A stretch of DNA of 64,000 nt from Schistocerca nitens (lineage: Eukaryota; Arthropoda; Insecta; Orthoptera; Acrididae): assembly GCF_023898315.1 (NCBI RefSeq), contig NC_064619.1, forward strand, positions 486,865,376 to 486,929,375, read 5' to 3'. Of the stretch, positions 11,909 to 22,850 are shown piece after piece; positions within the stretch are counted from its first letter, which is position 1; each line of letters begins with the position of its first letter. Below the pieces are notes generated by a model. That model saw only the letters and a program-made list of their open reading frames with translations, was not told where the DNA came from and ran no database searches. The position numbers and the translations under genes were made by a program.

Positions 11909-12012
11909 CTGTACAGTACCCCGAACAGCGACCAAGTTCTCCAGTCGCTGACCCTCTTCTTTCTCCCCTCCGAAACACCGGGAGAAAAACTTCTTCATGC
12001 GTCGGAACATTG
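11909..12012 (-). CDS. Candidate first coding exon, small repeat-exon gene
   Basis: The minus strand has a good acceptor (pyrimidine-rich tract ending TTATCGTTACAG, exon from 12012) and a near-consensus donor (CAG|GTGAGC after 11909). The first ATG lies 2 nt into the exon at 12010. From it 34 codons run to the donor, starting MFRRMKKFFSRCFGG and ending LVAVRGTVQ, so the exon ends in phase 0. That phase joins directly to the phase-0 84-bp exons downstream. The N-terminus is strongly basic with one cysteine (SRCF), then acidic (GEKEEG); no signal peptide is evident. A 5'UTR exon upstream would be required and is not identified. A second frame across the exon is also open, so frame choice rests on phase compatibility. 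Family unrecognised. Confidence 0.45.
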
Positions 12013-12987
12013 CTGTAACGATAACAAACAGCACGTTAGACATGACCAGACCGTGTCTACGAGTACGTTTTGCAGCAGTGTCCCACAACTAGATCACAAG
12101 AAAAACCTGGGACCGTGACGATATGTCTGTAACCGTATGTTTTGTAATAAAAGCTGCTGCTTGTATCAAAAACGACATGTACAGTCTATATAATATATGA
12201 CGAGAATACGATTTTTACGGCTATCCATATTGCCGAGTCAATGTATTCTCTCAAGGATGCACTGTTCCTTCTTTGTGTCAGTCATGAAAAACCCTAAATC
12301 TAAACTACACTTCATCGTCATATGAGCTAAACAGTAACATGCACGACGTAATAGCTGTGTTTATGATTGAAATTTACCCAGCCGTTTCTACATGAAGAAA
12401 ACACAAAAATAGCTCATAAACAGCTAATACGTTAAACATCGACAGTGCTCCAAGATTTTAATTGTACTTCCTTAAGTGACAGGAAAACATAATCTTTTTC
12501 CTACACTGCCATATCAACTCAGTATGACCCTACACGGCTGGAGCCTGTTTACGACTTTTCTTTTTCACCGACGGCAGAAAATAACAGCACGAACCAACGA
12601 TAAGCCATACCGCCTGTATGTGTAATCGAAAAGGAGAGAGATAGATGACACCATTCTCATTGTGAAACTAAGCTATAAATTTGAGAATCTATCATTCCAG
12701 CACTTGAACGTTGACATAAACTCAGTGAGGATATCTGTCTCTACAAGTCAAGCATCATCGGAAGTTTCTGAAGTTGCATTACGTATTGAAACAATGTACT
12801 GGAATGTAAGTCGAACTGTGTTTTCACATGCAGTCCCATTACTAGTAACATGTTGCGAAGCCACATCACACTACAGTTTTCTGGTACATCTCCACTAAAT
12901 ACATAGTCATCTAAATGCTTATTCGGTGTTCTAATTGCAGATGTATACTGAAAATAAACAGGTGACAGATAAAGCAATGGTTCTTGC
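12013..12987. other. No gene recognised; left part of a local duplication
   Basis: Upstream of the candidate first exon. The 12480-12700 part is repeated in diverged form at 13518-13740. I see no transposon ends or core promoter that I can defend. Confidence 0.4.
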
Positions 12988-13068
12988 CTCTCGGCGATTA
13001 CAATATATACACCTTGCTTCTGAAGCATGGCGTTCGCTTCATTCAAGGCATCTAAAGCTCCCCAAGAA
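12988..13068 (-). CDS. Candidate exon A (block SSWGALDALNEANA)
   Basis: The minus strand is open from an AAG|TTCTTG acceptor (13068; an alternative acceptor TTTCGAG ends at 13075). It encodes SSWGALDALNEANAMLQ then KQGVYIVIAE, and would end in phase 2 at 12988. The donor position has AG|GCAAGA: a GC donor, where the related copies near 20357 and 22561 have GT. It is 81 bp (27 codons). Two paralogous copies at 20.4 and 22.6 kb are damaged or diverged. It looks like an amphipathic helix; family unrecognised. The phase matches the donor of the candidate exon at 30569-30734, which may or may not be meaningful. Confidence 0.35.
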
Positions 13069-13461
13069 CTTGTTCTCGAAACACAAAATCCAACACAATA
13101 GCGACTGAATCAAAATTAAAAGTTCTTTTACTCAAGAACTCAAGGAACGAATTCGTTTCGATACTTCAGCTACTCCAGAGAATGCGGAAGTAATTACTAC
13201 GCAATGGTCCACCACAGCTAAGCTGATTTTTGTTAGCAAACCCTGTAGTCAACATTAAGCAGCAACCTCGATAACTGCAGAGCACAACGTTGTTCTGGAA
13301 TGTCGATGTCAATGGTTAAACAAGCACTGCAATGAAAATTTTCAGTAATTTGAATCTATGTAAGACGAAATAATCATGTTTTACGATTGAAAAGTATACA
13401 GCGGAGTCTAAATGTTGAAAACATCCGTACAGTTAATAAACTCCCAAGTGATCTACCAGTT

Positions 13462-13520
13462 AACAATACTTCGAGATAGTGATTTAATGTCCAACAATAC
13501 TTCGAGATAGTGCTTTAATG
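13462..13520. repeat. Two-copy 31-bp tandem repeat
   Basis: The block AACAATACTTCGAGATAGTG followed by TTTAATG-like sequence occurs at 13462 and again at 13493 with one or two differences. Confidence 0.85.
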
Positions 13521-14033
13521 ACCATAAGCAACAGGAAAGTAATACTCTCATGATAAGGTGCCAGGTCAACTCAGTATAAATCTACACAGTTATAACCAGT
13601 TTCCAACGTGTGTTCTTCTTCGCAGACGAAAGATAATTCTAGCAGTATAACCCTACAATGATCATTAGCAATATGTCGGTGTAATCGACGAGACAGAAAG
13701 ATCGGTTACACCGTTTTCATTGTGAAAGTAAAAATTAAAGTAAATAGAGACCGCTCCGAGTCTACCACAACCACAGATAACATTTAATAACAGTCCGATT
13801 GTATTCTTGGAGAAGACGATCACAAGATAGACTATTACGGTCGAAAACAAACATAAAAAATCTTTTGTAGAGGAGGCGTTGTGCAGCTTTAATGAATGTT
13901 AACAACTGTATTGTGCAATGGACAGCTACAACGGTACGTTTCATTAGAGACCATAGGGTGGTGCGGTTTCGGGTTCCGCTGGATAGGTCAGGAGTCCACT
14001 ACACACAGCAGGCGGCTACACGGGTAACAGGGG

Positions 14034-17000
14034 TTGTGTGGCGTGGACTGGGCAGTTTTTAGGTTAAATGGCCTCTGGCAAGTACAGAAAGGGCAACAGC
14101 CTCAAAGGGTGCGGGGCAAAATCAGGACATGCGGGGACCAAGCAGCGATCTGTATTGTAATTGTACACTGTCGAAGCTGCGTTGGTAAAGTACCGCAACT
14201 TGAAGCGCTATTAGAAAGCACCGAAGCTGGAATCGTTATAGGTACGGAAAGCTGGCTGAAGCCAGAGATAAATTCTGCCGAAATTTTTACAAAGGCACAG
14301 ACGGTGTTTAGAAAGGATAGATTGCATGCAACCGGTGGTGGCGTGTTTGTCGCTGTTAGTAGTAGTTTATCCTGTAGTGAAGTAGAAGTGGATAGTTCCT
14401 GTGAATTATTATGGGTGGGGGTTACACTCAACAACCGAGCTAGGTTAATAATTGGCTCCTTTTACCGACCTCCCGACTCAGCAGCATTAGTGGCGGAACA
14501 ACTGAGAGAAAATCTGGAATACATTTCACATAAATTTTCTAAGCGTGTTATAGTCTTAGGTGGAGATTTCAATTTACCAGATATAGACTGGGACACTCAG
14601 ATGTTTAGGATGGATGGTAGGGACGGAGCATCGAGTAACATTATATTGAGTGCACTATCCGAAAAATTACCTCGAGCAATTAAACAGAGAACCGACTCGT
14701 GGAGATAACATCTTGGACCTATTGATAACAAACAGACCCGAACTTTTCGACTCTGTAAGCGCAGAACAGGGAATCAGTGATAATAAGACCGTTGTAGCAT
14801 CCCTGAATATGGAAGTAATTAGGAATATAAAAAGGGAGGAAGGTTTATCTGTTTAGCAAGAGTAATAGAAGGCAGATTTCAGACTACCTAACAGATCAAA
14901 ACGAAAATTTCTGTTCCGACACTGACAATGTTGAGTGTTTATGGAAAAAGTTCAAGGCAATCGTAAAATGCGTTTAAGACAGGTACGTGCCGAGTAAACC
15001 TGATAGGGACGAGAAAAACCAACCGTGGTTCAACAACAAAGATAGGAAACTACTGCGAAAGCAAAGAGAGCTTCACTGCAAGTTTAAACGCTACCAAAAC
15101 CTCTCAGACAAACAGAAGCTAAACGATGTCAAAGTCAGCGTAAGGAGGGCTATGCGTGAAGCGTTCAGTGAATTCGAAAGTAAAATTCTGTGTACCGACT
15201 TGACAGAAAATCCTAGGAAGTTCTGGTCTTACGTTAAATCAATAAGTGGCCCGAATCCAGACACTCTGGGAGGATGATGGCATTGAAACACAGGATGACA
15301 CGCTTAAAGCTGAAATACTAAACACCTTTTTCCAAAGCTGTTTCACAGAGGAAGACCGCACTGCAGTTCCTTCAATAAACCCTCGCACAAACGAAAAAAT
15401 GGCTGACATCGAAACAAGTGTCCAAGGAATAGAAAAGCAACTGAAATCACTCAACAGAGGAAAGTCCACTGGACCTGACGGGATACCAATTCGATTCTAC
15501 ACAGGGTACGCTAAAGAACTTGCCCCCTTCTAACAGCCGTGTACCGCAAGGGAAGGTTCCAAATGATTGGAAAGGAGACACAGGTAGTCCCAGTCTTCAA
15601 GAAGGGTCGTCGAGCAGATGCGCAAAACTATAGACCTAGATCTCTGACATCGATCTCTTGTAGAATTTTAGAACATATTTTTTGCTCGCGTATCATGTCA
15701 TTTCTGGAAACCTAGAATCTACTCTGTAGGAATCAATACGGATTCCGGAAACAGCGATCGTGTAAGACCCAACTCGCTTTATTTGTTCATGAGACCCAGA
15801 AAATATTAGATGCTGGCTCCCAGGTAGATGCAATTTTCCTTGACTTCCGGAAGGCGTTCAATACAGTTACGCAATGTCGCCTGGTAAACAAAGTAAGAGC
15901 GTACGGAATATCAGACCAGCTTTGTGGCTGGATTGTAGAGTTTTTAGCAAACAGAACACAGCATTTTGTTCTCAATGGAGAGACGTCTACAGACGTTAAA
16001 GTAACCTCTGGCGTGCCACAGGGGAGTGTTATGGGACCATTCCTTTTCACAATACATATAAATGACCTCGTAGATAGTGTCGGAATTTCCATGCGGCTTT
16101 CCGCGGATGATGCTGCAGTATACAGAGAAGTTGCAGCATTAGAAAGTTGTAGCGAAATGCAGGAAGATCTGCAGCGGATAGGCACTTGGTGCAGGGAGTG
16201 GCAACTGACCCTTAACATAAAAAAATGTAACGTATTGCGAATACATAGAAAGAAGGATCCTTTATTGTCTGATAATATGATAGCGGAACAAGCACTGGTA
16301 GCAGTTACTTCAGTAAAATATCTGGGAGTACGCGTGCGGAACGATTTGAAGCGGTAAGGCGGGTACCCTGTTGGCTCAAATGGTTGAAATGGCTCTGAGC
16401 ACTATGGGACTCAACTGCTGTGGTCATAAGTCCCCTAGAACTTAGAACTACTTAAACCTAACTAACCTAAGGACAGCACACAACACCCAGCCATCACGAG
16501 GCAGAGAAAATCCCTGACCCCGCCGGGAATCGAACCCGGGAACCCGGGCGTGGGAAGCGAGAACGATACCGCACGACCACGAGATGCGGGCTACCAGGTT
16601 GAGATTCATTGGGAGAGTCCTTAGAAAATGTAGTCCATCAACAAAGGAGGTGGCTTACAAACACTCGTTCGACCTATACTTGGGTATTGCTCATCAGTGT
16701 GGGATCCGTACCAGATCGGGTTCACAGAGGAGATAGAGAAGATCCAAAGAACATAGACGCGTTTCGTCACAGAGTTATTTTGTACGTGTGGTACCGTTAC
16801 GGAGATGTTTAGCAAACTCAAGTGGCAGACTCTGCAAGAGAGGCGCTCTGCATCGCTGTGTAGCTTGCTGTCCAGGTTTCGAGAGAGTACGGTATCGAAT
16901 ATATTGCTTCCCCCTACTTATACCTCCAGAGAAGGTCACGAATGTAAAATTAGAGAGATTCGAGCTCGCACGGAGGCTTTCCGGCAGTCGTTCTTCCCGC

Positions 17001-17035
17001 GAACCATACGCGACTGGAACTGGAAAGCGAGGTAA
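14034..17035 (+). pseudogene. CR1-like ORF2 (endonuclease-reverse transcriptase), broken
   Basis: ORF2 would nick target DNA and reverse-transcribe LINE RNA. Endonuclease pieces are at 14034-14708 (GTESWLKPEI with the catalytic Glu; LGGDFNLPDIDW with the catalytic Asp/Asn; SFYRPPDS). The frame shifts near 14655, where an A-run looks one base too long, and continues at 14650-14856. The linker is at 14987-15277. RT N-terminal motifs are at 15246-15533 (GKSTGPDGIP). The RT core is at about 15800-16357 (VPQGSVMGP, INDL, then SADDAAVY where FADD is usual). The C-terminal part lies beyond the SINE (about 16640-17035). Several frameshifts and stops separate the pieces. Confidence 0.9.
16374..16585 (-). 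mobile_element. Gly-headed SINE inside the CR1 LINE
   Basis: On the minus strand the head has TTCTCGCTTCCCACGC and GGGTTCGATTCCC, followed by the shared body. Flanking target-site copies are GCGGGTACCCTGTTG (16359-16373) and GCGGGCTACCAGGTTG (16586-16601), slightly diverged. It interrupts ORF2 between the RT core and the C-terminal region, so it is younger than the LINE. Confidence 0.9.
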
Positions 17036-17095
17036 TGACAGTGGTTTGTTAAGTGCCCTCCGCCACACACCGTTGGGTGGCTTGCGGAGTATAAA

Positions 17096-17120
17096 TGTAG
17101 ATGTAGATGTAGATGTAGAT
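17096..17120 (+). repeat. (GATGTA)n LINE-tail microsatellite
   Basis: About four units of TAGATG at the 3' end of the CR1-like LINE. The related minus-strand elements begin with the complementary (CATCTA)n, for example near 31709. Confidence 0.9.
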
Positions 17121-17554
17121 CGAATGTGGACCAGAATTAGACCATAATCGCTTCCGAAAACCGTCTCAGCTATGCTTTCGCGTAATTGCAATAGTAGTTA
17201 TCAACCGTAGATAGCTCTACCATTGGTATTATCTGTATATACATCACATTGGGAAAGAAGTTGATGAAGTTAAATGGACATAATGGACATGACAAGTTAA
17301 TATCAATGACGGAACACTGTACATCCGAAACTGCTATTCCTATTACGCAATTTCATAGCTGAGATCATTTTTGGACTTGTTGGCGGTCTGATCCTCGACC
17401 GAAATCGATTTTCTCCAATAAAATGAACCGTTGTAGCTGTGATTGCATAATGCATTTCTTTAAAAGACCATATAAAATGAAAGTAACGGGACTGCTGCAG
17501 GAATGAGAGAGTACTGCGCAGAAACAAACAAAAAAGGAAAGGTTAATAAAGCTA

Positions 17555-18005
17555 AATCAATATAATAAAAAAATCGAATATTATCTTACACAAATTTCTC
17601 TAGAATGAACTCAACGAAAATATAACGAAAACACAAAATTGAAATCCAATAATTCACTTCATCTACACATATGAAATGACGACAGGGATACCAGTCAGGC
17701 GTCCACATAACTACAATATAATAGAAAAATAACGACACAAATTCTTCCAGAATGAACAAAAAGAAAATATACCCTAAACCTATATAGCCCTAACAAAGAC
17801 AGCAAAACCGAACCCATCCCCACATAACGACATAGTAGATAAATAACACACTGGCACTATTCCATAATAATCCCAAAAATTATAAACCCCAAAAAAAGAA
17901 AAAAAGAAAAAACGCACACGAAAACTCCACATAACAACGACTTAATCGAAAAATAACACAAAAAAATTCCTCCAGAATAAACAGAACGAAAATAAATTCA
18001 AAAAT
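17555..18005. repeat. A-rich degenerate minisatellite, ~105-145-bp units
   Basis: Four diverged units each contain a version of CCACATAAC ... AATAACAC ... TTCYTCCAGAATRAAC ... GAAAATA. They occur near 17560 (lacking the CCACATAAC part), 17702, 17818 and 17924. The plus strand of this stretch and its flanks to 18200 is strikingly rich in A and poor in G. No coding potential. Confidence 0.65.
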
Positions 18006-18610
18006 TTGGTATCACACTTCAAACGAACATTAACAGGTCAAAAAGTACCATAGCACAAAAAGAATTATACACCAAAAGCGCGAGTCACTGGTAACAACAA
18101 TATGAACCCTACAAAACAGTCAATTTCTATATGCTACACCGCAGCGACGTCACATCCGAAAAAAAGCAGCCAACTATTAATAAGTTAAAAAAGTATGACT
18201 AACAATACTATTCGTCCCTCTCACGATCATTTCAGCAATGTACTTAGGTTCACGGCTAACGTCACCGTAGACAATTCTCCCATATTACAAAAAGAGCTAA
18301 AGAATTGCAACAATCAACATGATAATAATTATCATTAATCACGTCACTCACAAAAATTTATCTTTTGCTCTTACGGTGCTACCTATTCTCACCCTCGGGA
18401 ATCATGTGAAATACAGAAAGAAACAGTTAAATATTTGTCAGAAAAAAAGAAACAAAAATTGCTACAAGTTTCTCCATCGACATATAACCTGTGGCGTCAA
18501 GTTACCCCCATCCCCCCAACATACAACACCATCGTATATCACGAGATATTTTGAGTAAACAGCATATTTTATCAACTTTGTAAATTACAGCAGTAACTAA
18601 CACAAACATA
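18006..18610. other. No gene recognised; A-rich spacer
   Basis: It continues the A-rich composition of the minisatellite up to the TA target site of the mariner (18609-18610). Confidence 0.5.
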
Positions 18611-19923
18611 CGAGGTGCGGCTAGAAAAAAATCGGACTGATGCTGGAAAAAACATTTATTTACAATTATTTACAATTTCATGTTATCTCCTTCAATGTAC
18701 TCTCCTCCTCGGTCTCTACACCGCTCCATACGAATTTTCCACTGTTCATAGCAATGCTGCTGATCATTTTCGGTAAGTCCATACATTACTTCCGTCGCTT
18801 TTTCTTTTACTGCTTCAACAGTCTCAAATCTAGTTCCTTTCAAAGCTGACTTGACTTTAGGGAAAAGAAAAAAGTCACAGGGGGCCAAATCAGGTGAGTA
18901 GGGTGGATGATCTAAGATGGGAATGTTGTGTTTTGCCAAAAACGTCTTCACTAACAACGCACTGTGAGCTGGGGCATTGTCTCGGTGAAGGATCCATGAC
19001 TTTTTTCTCCACAAATCGTTCCGTTTTCTCCGTACTCGCTCACGTAGGGTAGCCAGGACGCTAATGTAGTAATGTTGATTCACTGTTTGTCCCTCTGGTA
19101 CCCAATCAATGTGCACAATCCCTTTGATGTCAAAAAAAAAAATCATCATTGCCTTGAATTTCGATTTTGACATTCGTACTTTTTTTTGTCGTGGAGAACC
19201 AGGAGTTTTCCAATGCATCGATTGGCGTTTAGTTTCGGGATCGTAAGTAAAAAACCACGATTCATCGCAAGTAATAACATTTTGTAAGAAGGTGGGATCA
19301 CTCTCAATGTTTTCCAGGATGTCAGAACAAATCATTCTTCGGCGTTCCTTCTGTTCAATTGTGAGACACTTTGGAACCATTTTTGAACACACTTTGTTTA
19401 TGTTGAAACTTTCATGAAGAATCTGCCTAACACTTTCCTTGTCCTCCTGTTAACTCAGACACTGCTCTGATTGTTAAACGGCGATCTTGTCGAACAAGTT
19501 TACCGATTTTTTCAATGTTTGCATCAGTTTTGCTGACAATGGTCTGCCAGTGCGAGTGTCATCACTGGTGTCTTCGCGGCCATCTTTAAATCGTTTAAAC
19601 CACTCAAACACTTGTGTTCGCGATAAACAATCATCGCCGTACACTTGTAACATTACTAACGTTTCACCTGCAGATTTTCCTAGTTTGAAACAAAATTTGA
19701 TGTTAACACGCTGTTCTTTCTGTACACTCAACATTTCCGACGCACAGACAAAACGTCAACTACTTAAAACAGACGCCACGGGCAGACTGAGTGCAGGAGG
19801 CAGATGAAACTCATGCAGTAGGCGGAGCGAGAGTCACGTGACAGGCCACGCGACTTTCAGCCTTATTGCATTCGTTTTATTGTTTCACCAGTACTAGTCC
19901 GGTTTTTTTCTAGCCACACCTCG
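18611..19923 (-). mobile_element. mariner element with intact ends and TA target sites
   Basis: Terminal inverted repeats begin CGAGGTGCGGCTAGAAAAAA (left) and, on the other strand, CGAGGTGTGGCTAGAAAAAA (right). They match for about 30 bases with few differences. TA dinucleotides flank both ends (18609-18610 and 19924-19925). The length of 1313 bp is normal for mariner. Ends this well preserved suggest fairly recent activity of the family. Confidence 0.95.
18670..19734 (-). pseudogene. mariner transposase (D,D34D), frameshifted
   Basis: The N-terminal part (19474-19734) has the paired helix-turn-helix region with GDDCLSRTQVFEWFKRFKDG. The catalytic part (18670-19392) has ITCDESWFF, LHRDNAPAH and YSPDLAPCDFFLF; the last two Asp are separated by 34 residues, as in mariner. 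Both parts share one frame, but the 27-codon linker between them reads two stops. In the shifted frame the linker reads DRRLTIRAVSELTG, so two compensating indels near 19478 and 19440 broke it. The family normally has about 345 residues. In copy 2 an extra change in the A-tract splits the catalytic part too. Confidence 0.93.
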
Positions 19924-19925
19924 TA

Positions 19926-20850
19926 GATAGTATTTAATAACAGAGCAATAACACGCTCTGCAACGTAAAGTAATGACGTCGGGAGGACGTCATGGGTGAA
20001 ATCAGAACGGATAGAATATGAAAGAGCACTTGACATTGTTGTAATTGTTAAACTAAGCTGTTAATTTGAGAATACATGACGAAAGCACATGAACTTAAAA
20101 AAATTAAGTATGGAGGTCTAACTCGGCAAGTAATCACCTGACGTTTGAAACTCCATTAAAAATTAAAACGAAGTGCTATTTCACGTTATATACTGTTAAG
20201 AACTTCATATTCTGTAATCACACTACACTCCACCAAATGCTTCAATTTTGCAGTACTTCTCCATCAAATACACAGTCATTTATTAGCTTTTACGATATTC
20301 TAACTCGAGATGATTGTGTATATAAAAAAATTTGCAACGTTAAATCAATGGCTCACCTAATGCGGGTACGATGTACCTCGCCTCTGAAGTTGGGCGTTCG
20401 CTTTGCTGAAAGCTTCTAAAGCTCGTCAAGAACTTTAAAATGTTTCGCTAGATGAGCTCCAAACACAAAATACAACACTGCAACACTTAATTCACAACAG
20501 AAGCTGCGTACATTCAATAACTCGCGGAACGAATTCGTATGAATACTTCGAGTACTCCAGAGAATACGGAAGTAATAGCCAGGCAACGGTCCACAACGGT
20601 TTAAGTGACATGGCATTGTTGTTAGCATACACTATGATCAACATTAAGTAGCAACCCCGGTAACTACAAAACACATCATTATATAGGGACGTCGATATCG
20701 ATGGTTAAATAAGAACAGCAATTAAATTTTAAACGATTTAAATCTGTGAAAAACGAAATAACCAAGTTTTGAGACCGAAAGATATCCAGAAGTATCTAAA
20801 TAATGAAAACGCCCGAATTGCCTATAGATTCCCGATGGAATTATTAGTTA
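19926..20850. repeat. Diverged local-duplication copy B
   Basis: From GTTAAACTAAGC near 20048 through the ACTACACTCCACCAAATG region and the exon-B block to the GGCAACGGTCCACAACGG block near 20581, this resembles 22240-22845 closely and 12650-13250 more distantly. Copies B and C are separated by the old mariner at 20858-22046. Confidence 0.75.
20357..20432 (-). pseudogene. Exon-A-like block, copy B (broken)
   Basis: It aligns to 12988-13068, reading RALEAFSKANAQLQRRG in the homologous frame. It has a TGA in place of the Trp of SSWG, and its 76-bp length breaks the frame. The AG|GTGAGC donor is kept here; the second-copy counterpart (63672-63747) has AG|GTATGA because of a 2-bp insertion. Confidence 0.45.
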
Positions 20851-20857
20851 GCAGTTG

Positions 20858-22046
20858 GAGGTGCGTGAGAAAAGTAATGAGACTGACAACACTCCGAGGG
20901 GTCTGGCCGCGCTGTGCTGTTCTACTGGTGTAGAACGGTTTTTTATTTAGAGCAATGTTACGCCATCAAGTGTTAAACTTGGGGCACAAGCGAGAGTGAT
21001 CTTTTCAATTTGAAACAAGCCTATGGGGGATATTTCTTATCAATAGTCCAAGTTTCTGTGTGGCACATATCATTTCTGGAAGGCCGAGAACACGTTGAAG
21101 ATGAACCTCGTTCAGGGTACACCTTCACCTCATTAAACCGACAGAAACGTCGAATGTATGCGTTCTCTTCTGAGATCACAACGGCGTGTAACAGTAAAGA
21201 TGATGAATGATATGGTTAAACATTTTCAGCATGCATCAAATTTGCATCGAAGTTTTGCACGTGCGAAAGATTTATGCCGAACGGTGCCAAAAAAACTCAC
21301 AACAGAACAGGAGGACAATGGAAGAAACGTGTGCGTTGTCCTCTTGAGAGGATTGCCCATGTTCACGAATGGTTCAGTTGTGTAATCACGGGTTATGAAT
21401 CCATGATTTCTGAGTACGGTCCTGAGACCAAGTGGCAAAGTGAGCAGAGGAACCCTGAGGAATCTCTTCGACTGAAATAAGCTCGAATCATCAAGACAAA
21501 GCCCGAAGCAAAACTGATTTGTTGTTTTGACAGATTTGCTTTTTTCCATATAGAATTTGTTCATCCAGGACAAACCGTCAAACAGCTGTGTTACAACGAT
21601 GTCCTGGAAAAGATCAGGAAAGAGGTGAATCGAGTGAGATCAGACACTGCAGACTGGATGTTGCATCATGATAACGCACCATGCCACATGGCCACTTCCA
21701 TCACGCATTTTTTGACTTCATAAGGCATTCCTGTTGTTCCACAGTCCCCGCCCCTCCTATTCACAGAAACTTGGTAATTGTGACTTGCTTCTTTTTCCAA
21801 AATTGGAAAATGTCTTAAAAGGATGTCATTTTGGGAGTCTGGAGGACATTTAAGAGTATGTGACCGACATAGCAAAGGCCCTACCAGTTGAAGGCTTCCT
21901 ACGCTTCTACCGATACCGGGGAACAACGACTTCGCCGGCCTATAGCTGCCGAACGGGACTACTTCGCAGGGCACATTATTGTCGTTTGAAGGAAATAAAA
22001 CCGTGGTATATTAGAAATCAGTCTCATTGCTTTCCTCACACGCCTC
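20858..22046 (+). mobile_element. Old, heavily decayed mariner
   Basis: The left end GAGGTGCGTGAGAAAAGTAA and the right end, read on the other strand as GAGGCGTGTGAGGAAAGCAA, form inverted repeats. The interior is a plus-strand transposase remnant with recognisable pieces: RSLLRSQRRVTVKMM (about 21161), SEYGPETKWQS (about 21409) and WMLHHDNAPCHMA (about 21658). Many stops and frameshifts intervene and the third catalytic motif is not readable. Flanking TA sites are not clear. It differs from both other mariners in the window. Confidence 0.85.
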
Positions 22047-22239
22047 CTACTCCACGATATTCATTCACGTATCTTGAGTAACAGAGGAGAGAAACTCTTT
22101 TGTTATGCTACCAGATTTGCTCGATACGATGCAGTGCACTTGACACGAGTTCCAAAATAAATTTATCTTCACACACAAAAACAAATTACAGCAGCACTAA
22201 TCTCCAACATCGCAGGGAGTACGTGTGAGTAATCCACAA

Positions 22240-22845
22240 GAGAGAAAGATTGGTTACACCGTCATCATTGTGGAACTAAGCAATTAATTTGAGAATACAT
22301 GATGCATGGGCACGAACTTCGCCAAAAACAAGTACAGAAATCTGCCTCTACAAGGAAACATCCAACCTTTGAAACTGCATAAAAAAGTAAAACAATGTTC
22401 TATTTCACATTGCATACCGTTAATAACGGCATGTTCTGAAATGATACTACACTCTAGCATCCGCTATATACTCAGCCATTTACAAGCTTATACGATATTC
22501 TAACTGCAAATGATCCTGTATGATAAATAAATAGGTGGTAGTTAAATCAACGGCTCATACCTCTTGCAGCACAACGCACCTCGCCTCTGAAGCTTTGCGT
22601 TCCCTTTGCTGAAAGCTTCTAAAGCTCCCCAAGAACTTTAAAATGTTTCGCTAGATGTGCTCGAAACACAAAATGCAACACTGCAATACTTAATTCACAA
22701 CTGAAGCTCCTTACACTCAATAACTCTCAGAACGAATTCGTATAGATACTTCGAGTACTCCAGAGAATACGGAAGTAATTGCTAGGCAACGGTCCACAAC
22801 GGTTTACGTGAGATGGCATTGTTGTTAACATACCCGTGATCCGCC
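22240..22845. repeat. Diverged local-duplication copy C
   Basis: It matches 20040-20640 block by block (CTAAGC.. start, exon-like block, AATACTTAATTCACAAC, CGGTCCACAACGGTTTA end). Its left edge (GGTTACACCGTCATCATTG at about 22250) also matches 13703. Confidence 0.75.
22561..22635 (-). pseudogene. Exon-A-like block, copy C (open but diverged)
   Basis: On the minus strand it is open, reading SSWGALEAFSKGNAKLQ then RRGALCCK. It has a canonical donor, GAG|GTATGA. At 75 bp it is in frame and 6 bp shorter than exon A. The upstream acceptor context (TTTTAAAG) is poor. Whether it is used is unknown. Confidence 0.35.
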
Positions 22846-22850
22846 CCTGG

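Larger units (their letters stand above)
12480..13740. repeat. Diverged ~1.05-kb direct duplication
   Basis: Blocks near 12477 (GACAGGAAAACATAAT), about 12510 (TCAACTCAGTATGA) and 12621 (GTGTAATCGA, then CATTGTGAAA) recur in order near 13519, 13567 and 13679. The offset is 1040-1058 bp. Weaker copies of the same segment lie at about 20000-20850 and 22200-22850. Confidence 0.65.
13950..17122 (+). mobile_element. CR1-like LINE, near full length but inactive, with nested SINE
   Basis: A plus-strand non-LTR retrotransposon. It contains an apurinic-type endonuclease, a linker, a reverse transcriptase and a C-terminal region, ending in the 3' tail and a (GATGTA)n microsatellite at 17096-17120. It is 5'-truncated to some extent (start near 13950, uncertain). 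A Gly-headed SINE is inserted at 16374-16585. The same family gives the fragments at 4593-5400 and 31706-33864, both in the other orientation. Confidence 0.92.

Noticed and set aside
17555..18005. CRISPR-like or centromeric array
   Set aside because: Only about four degenerate units of uneven length; a decayed minisatellite fits better.
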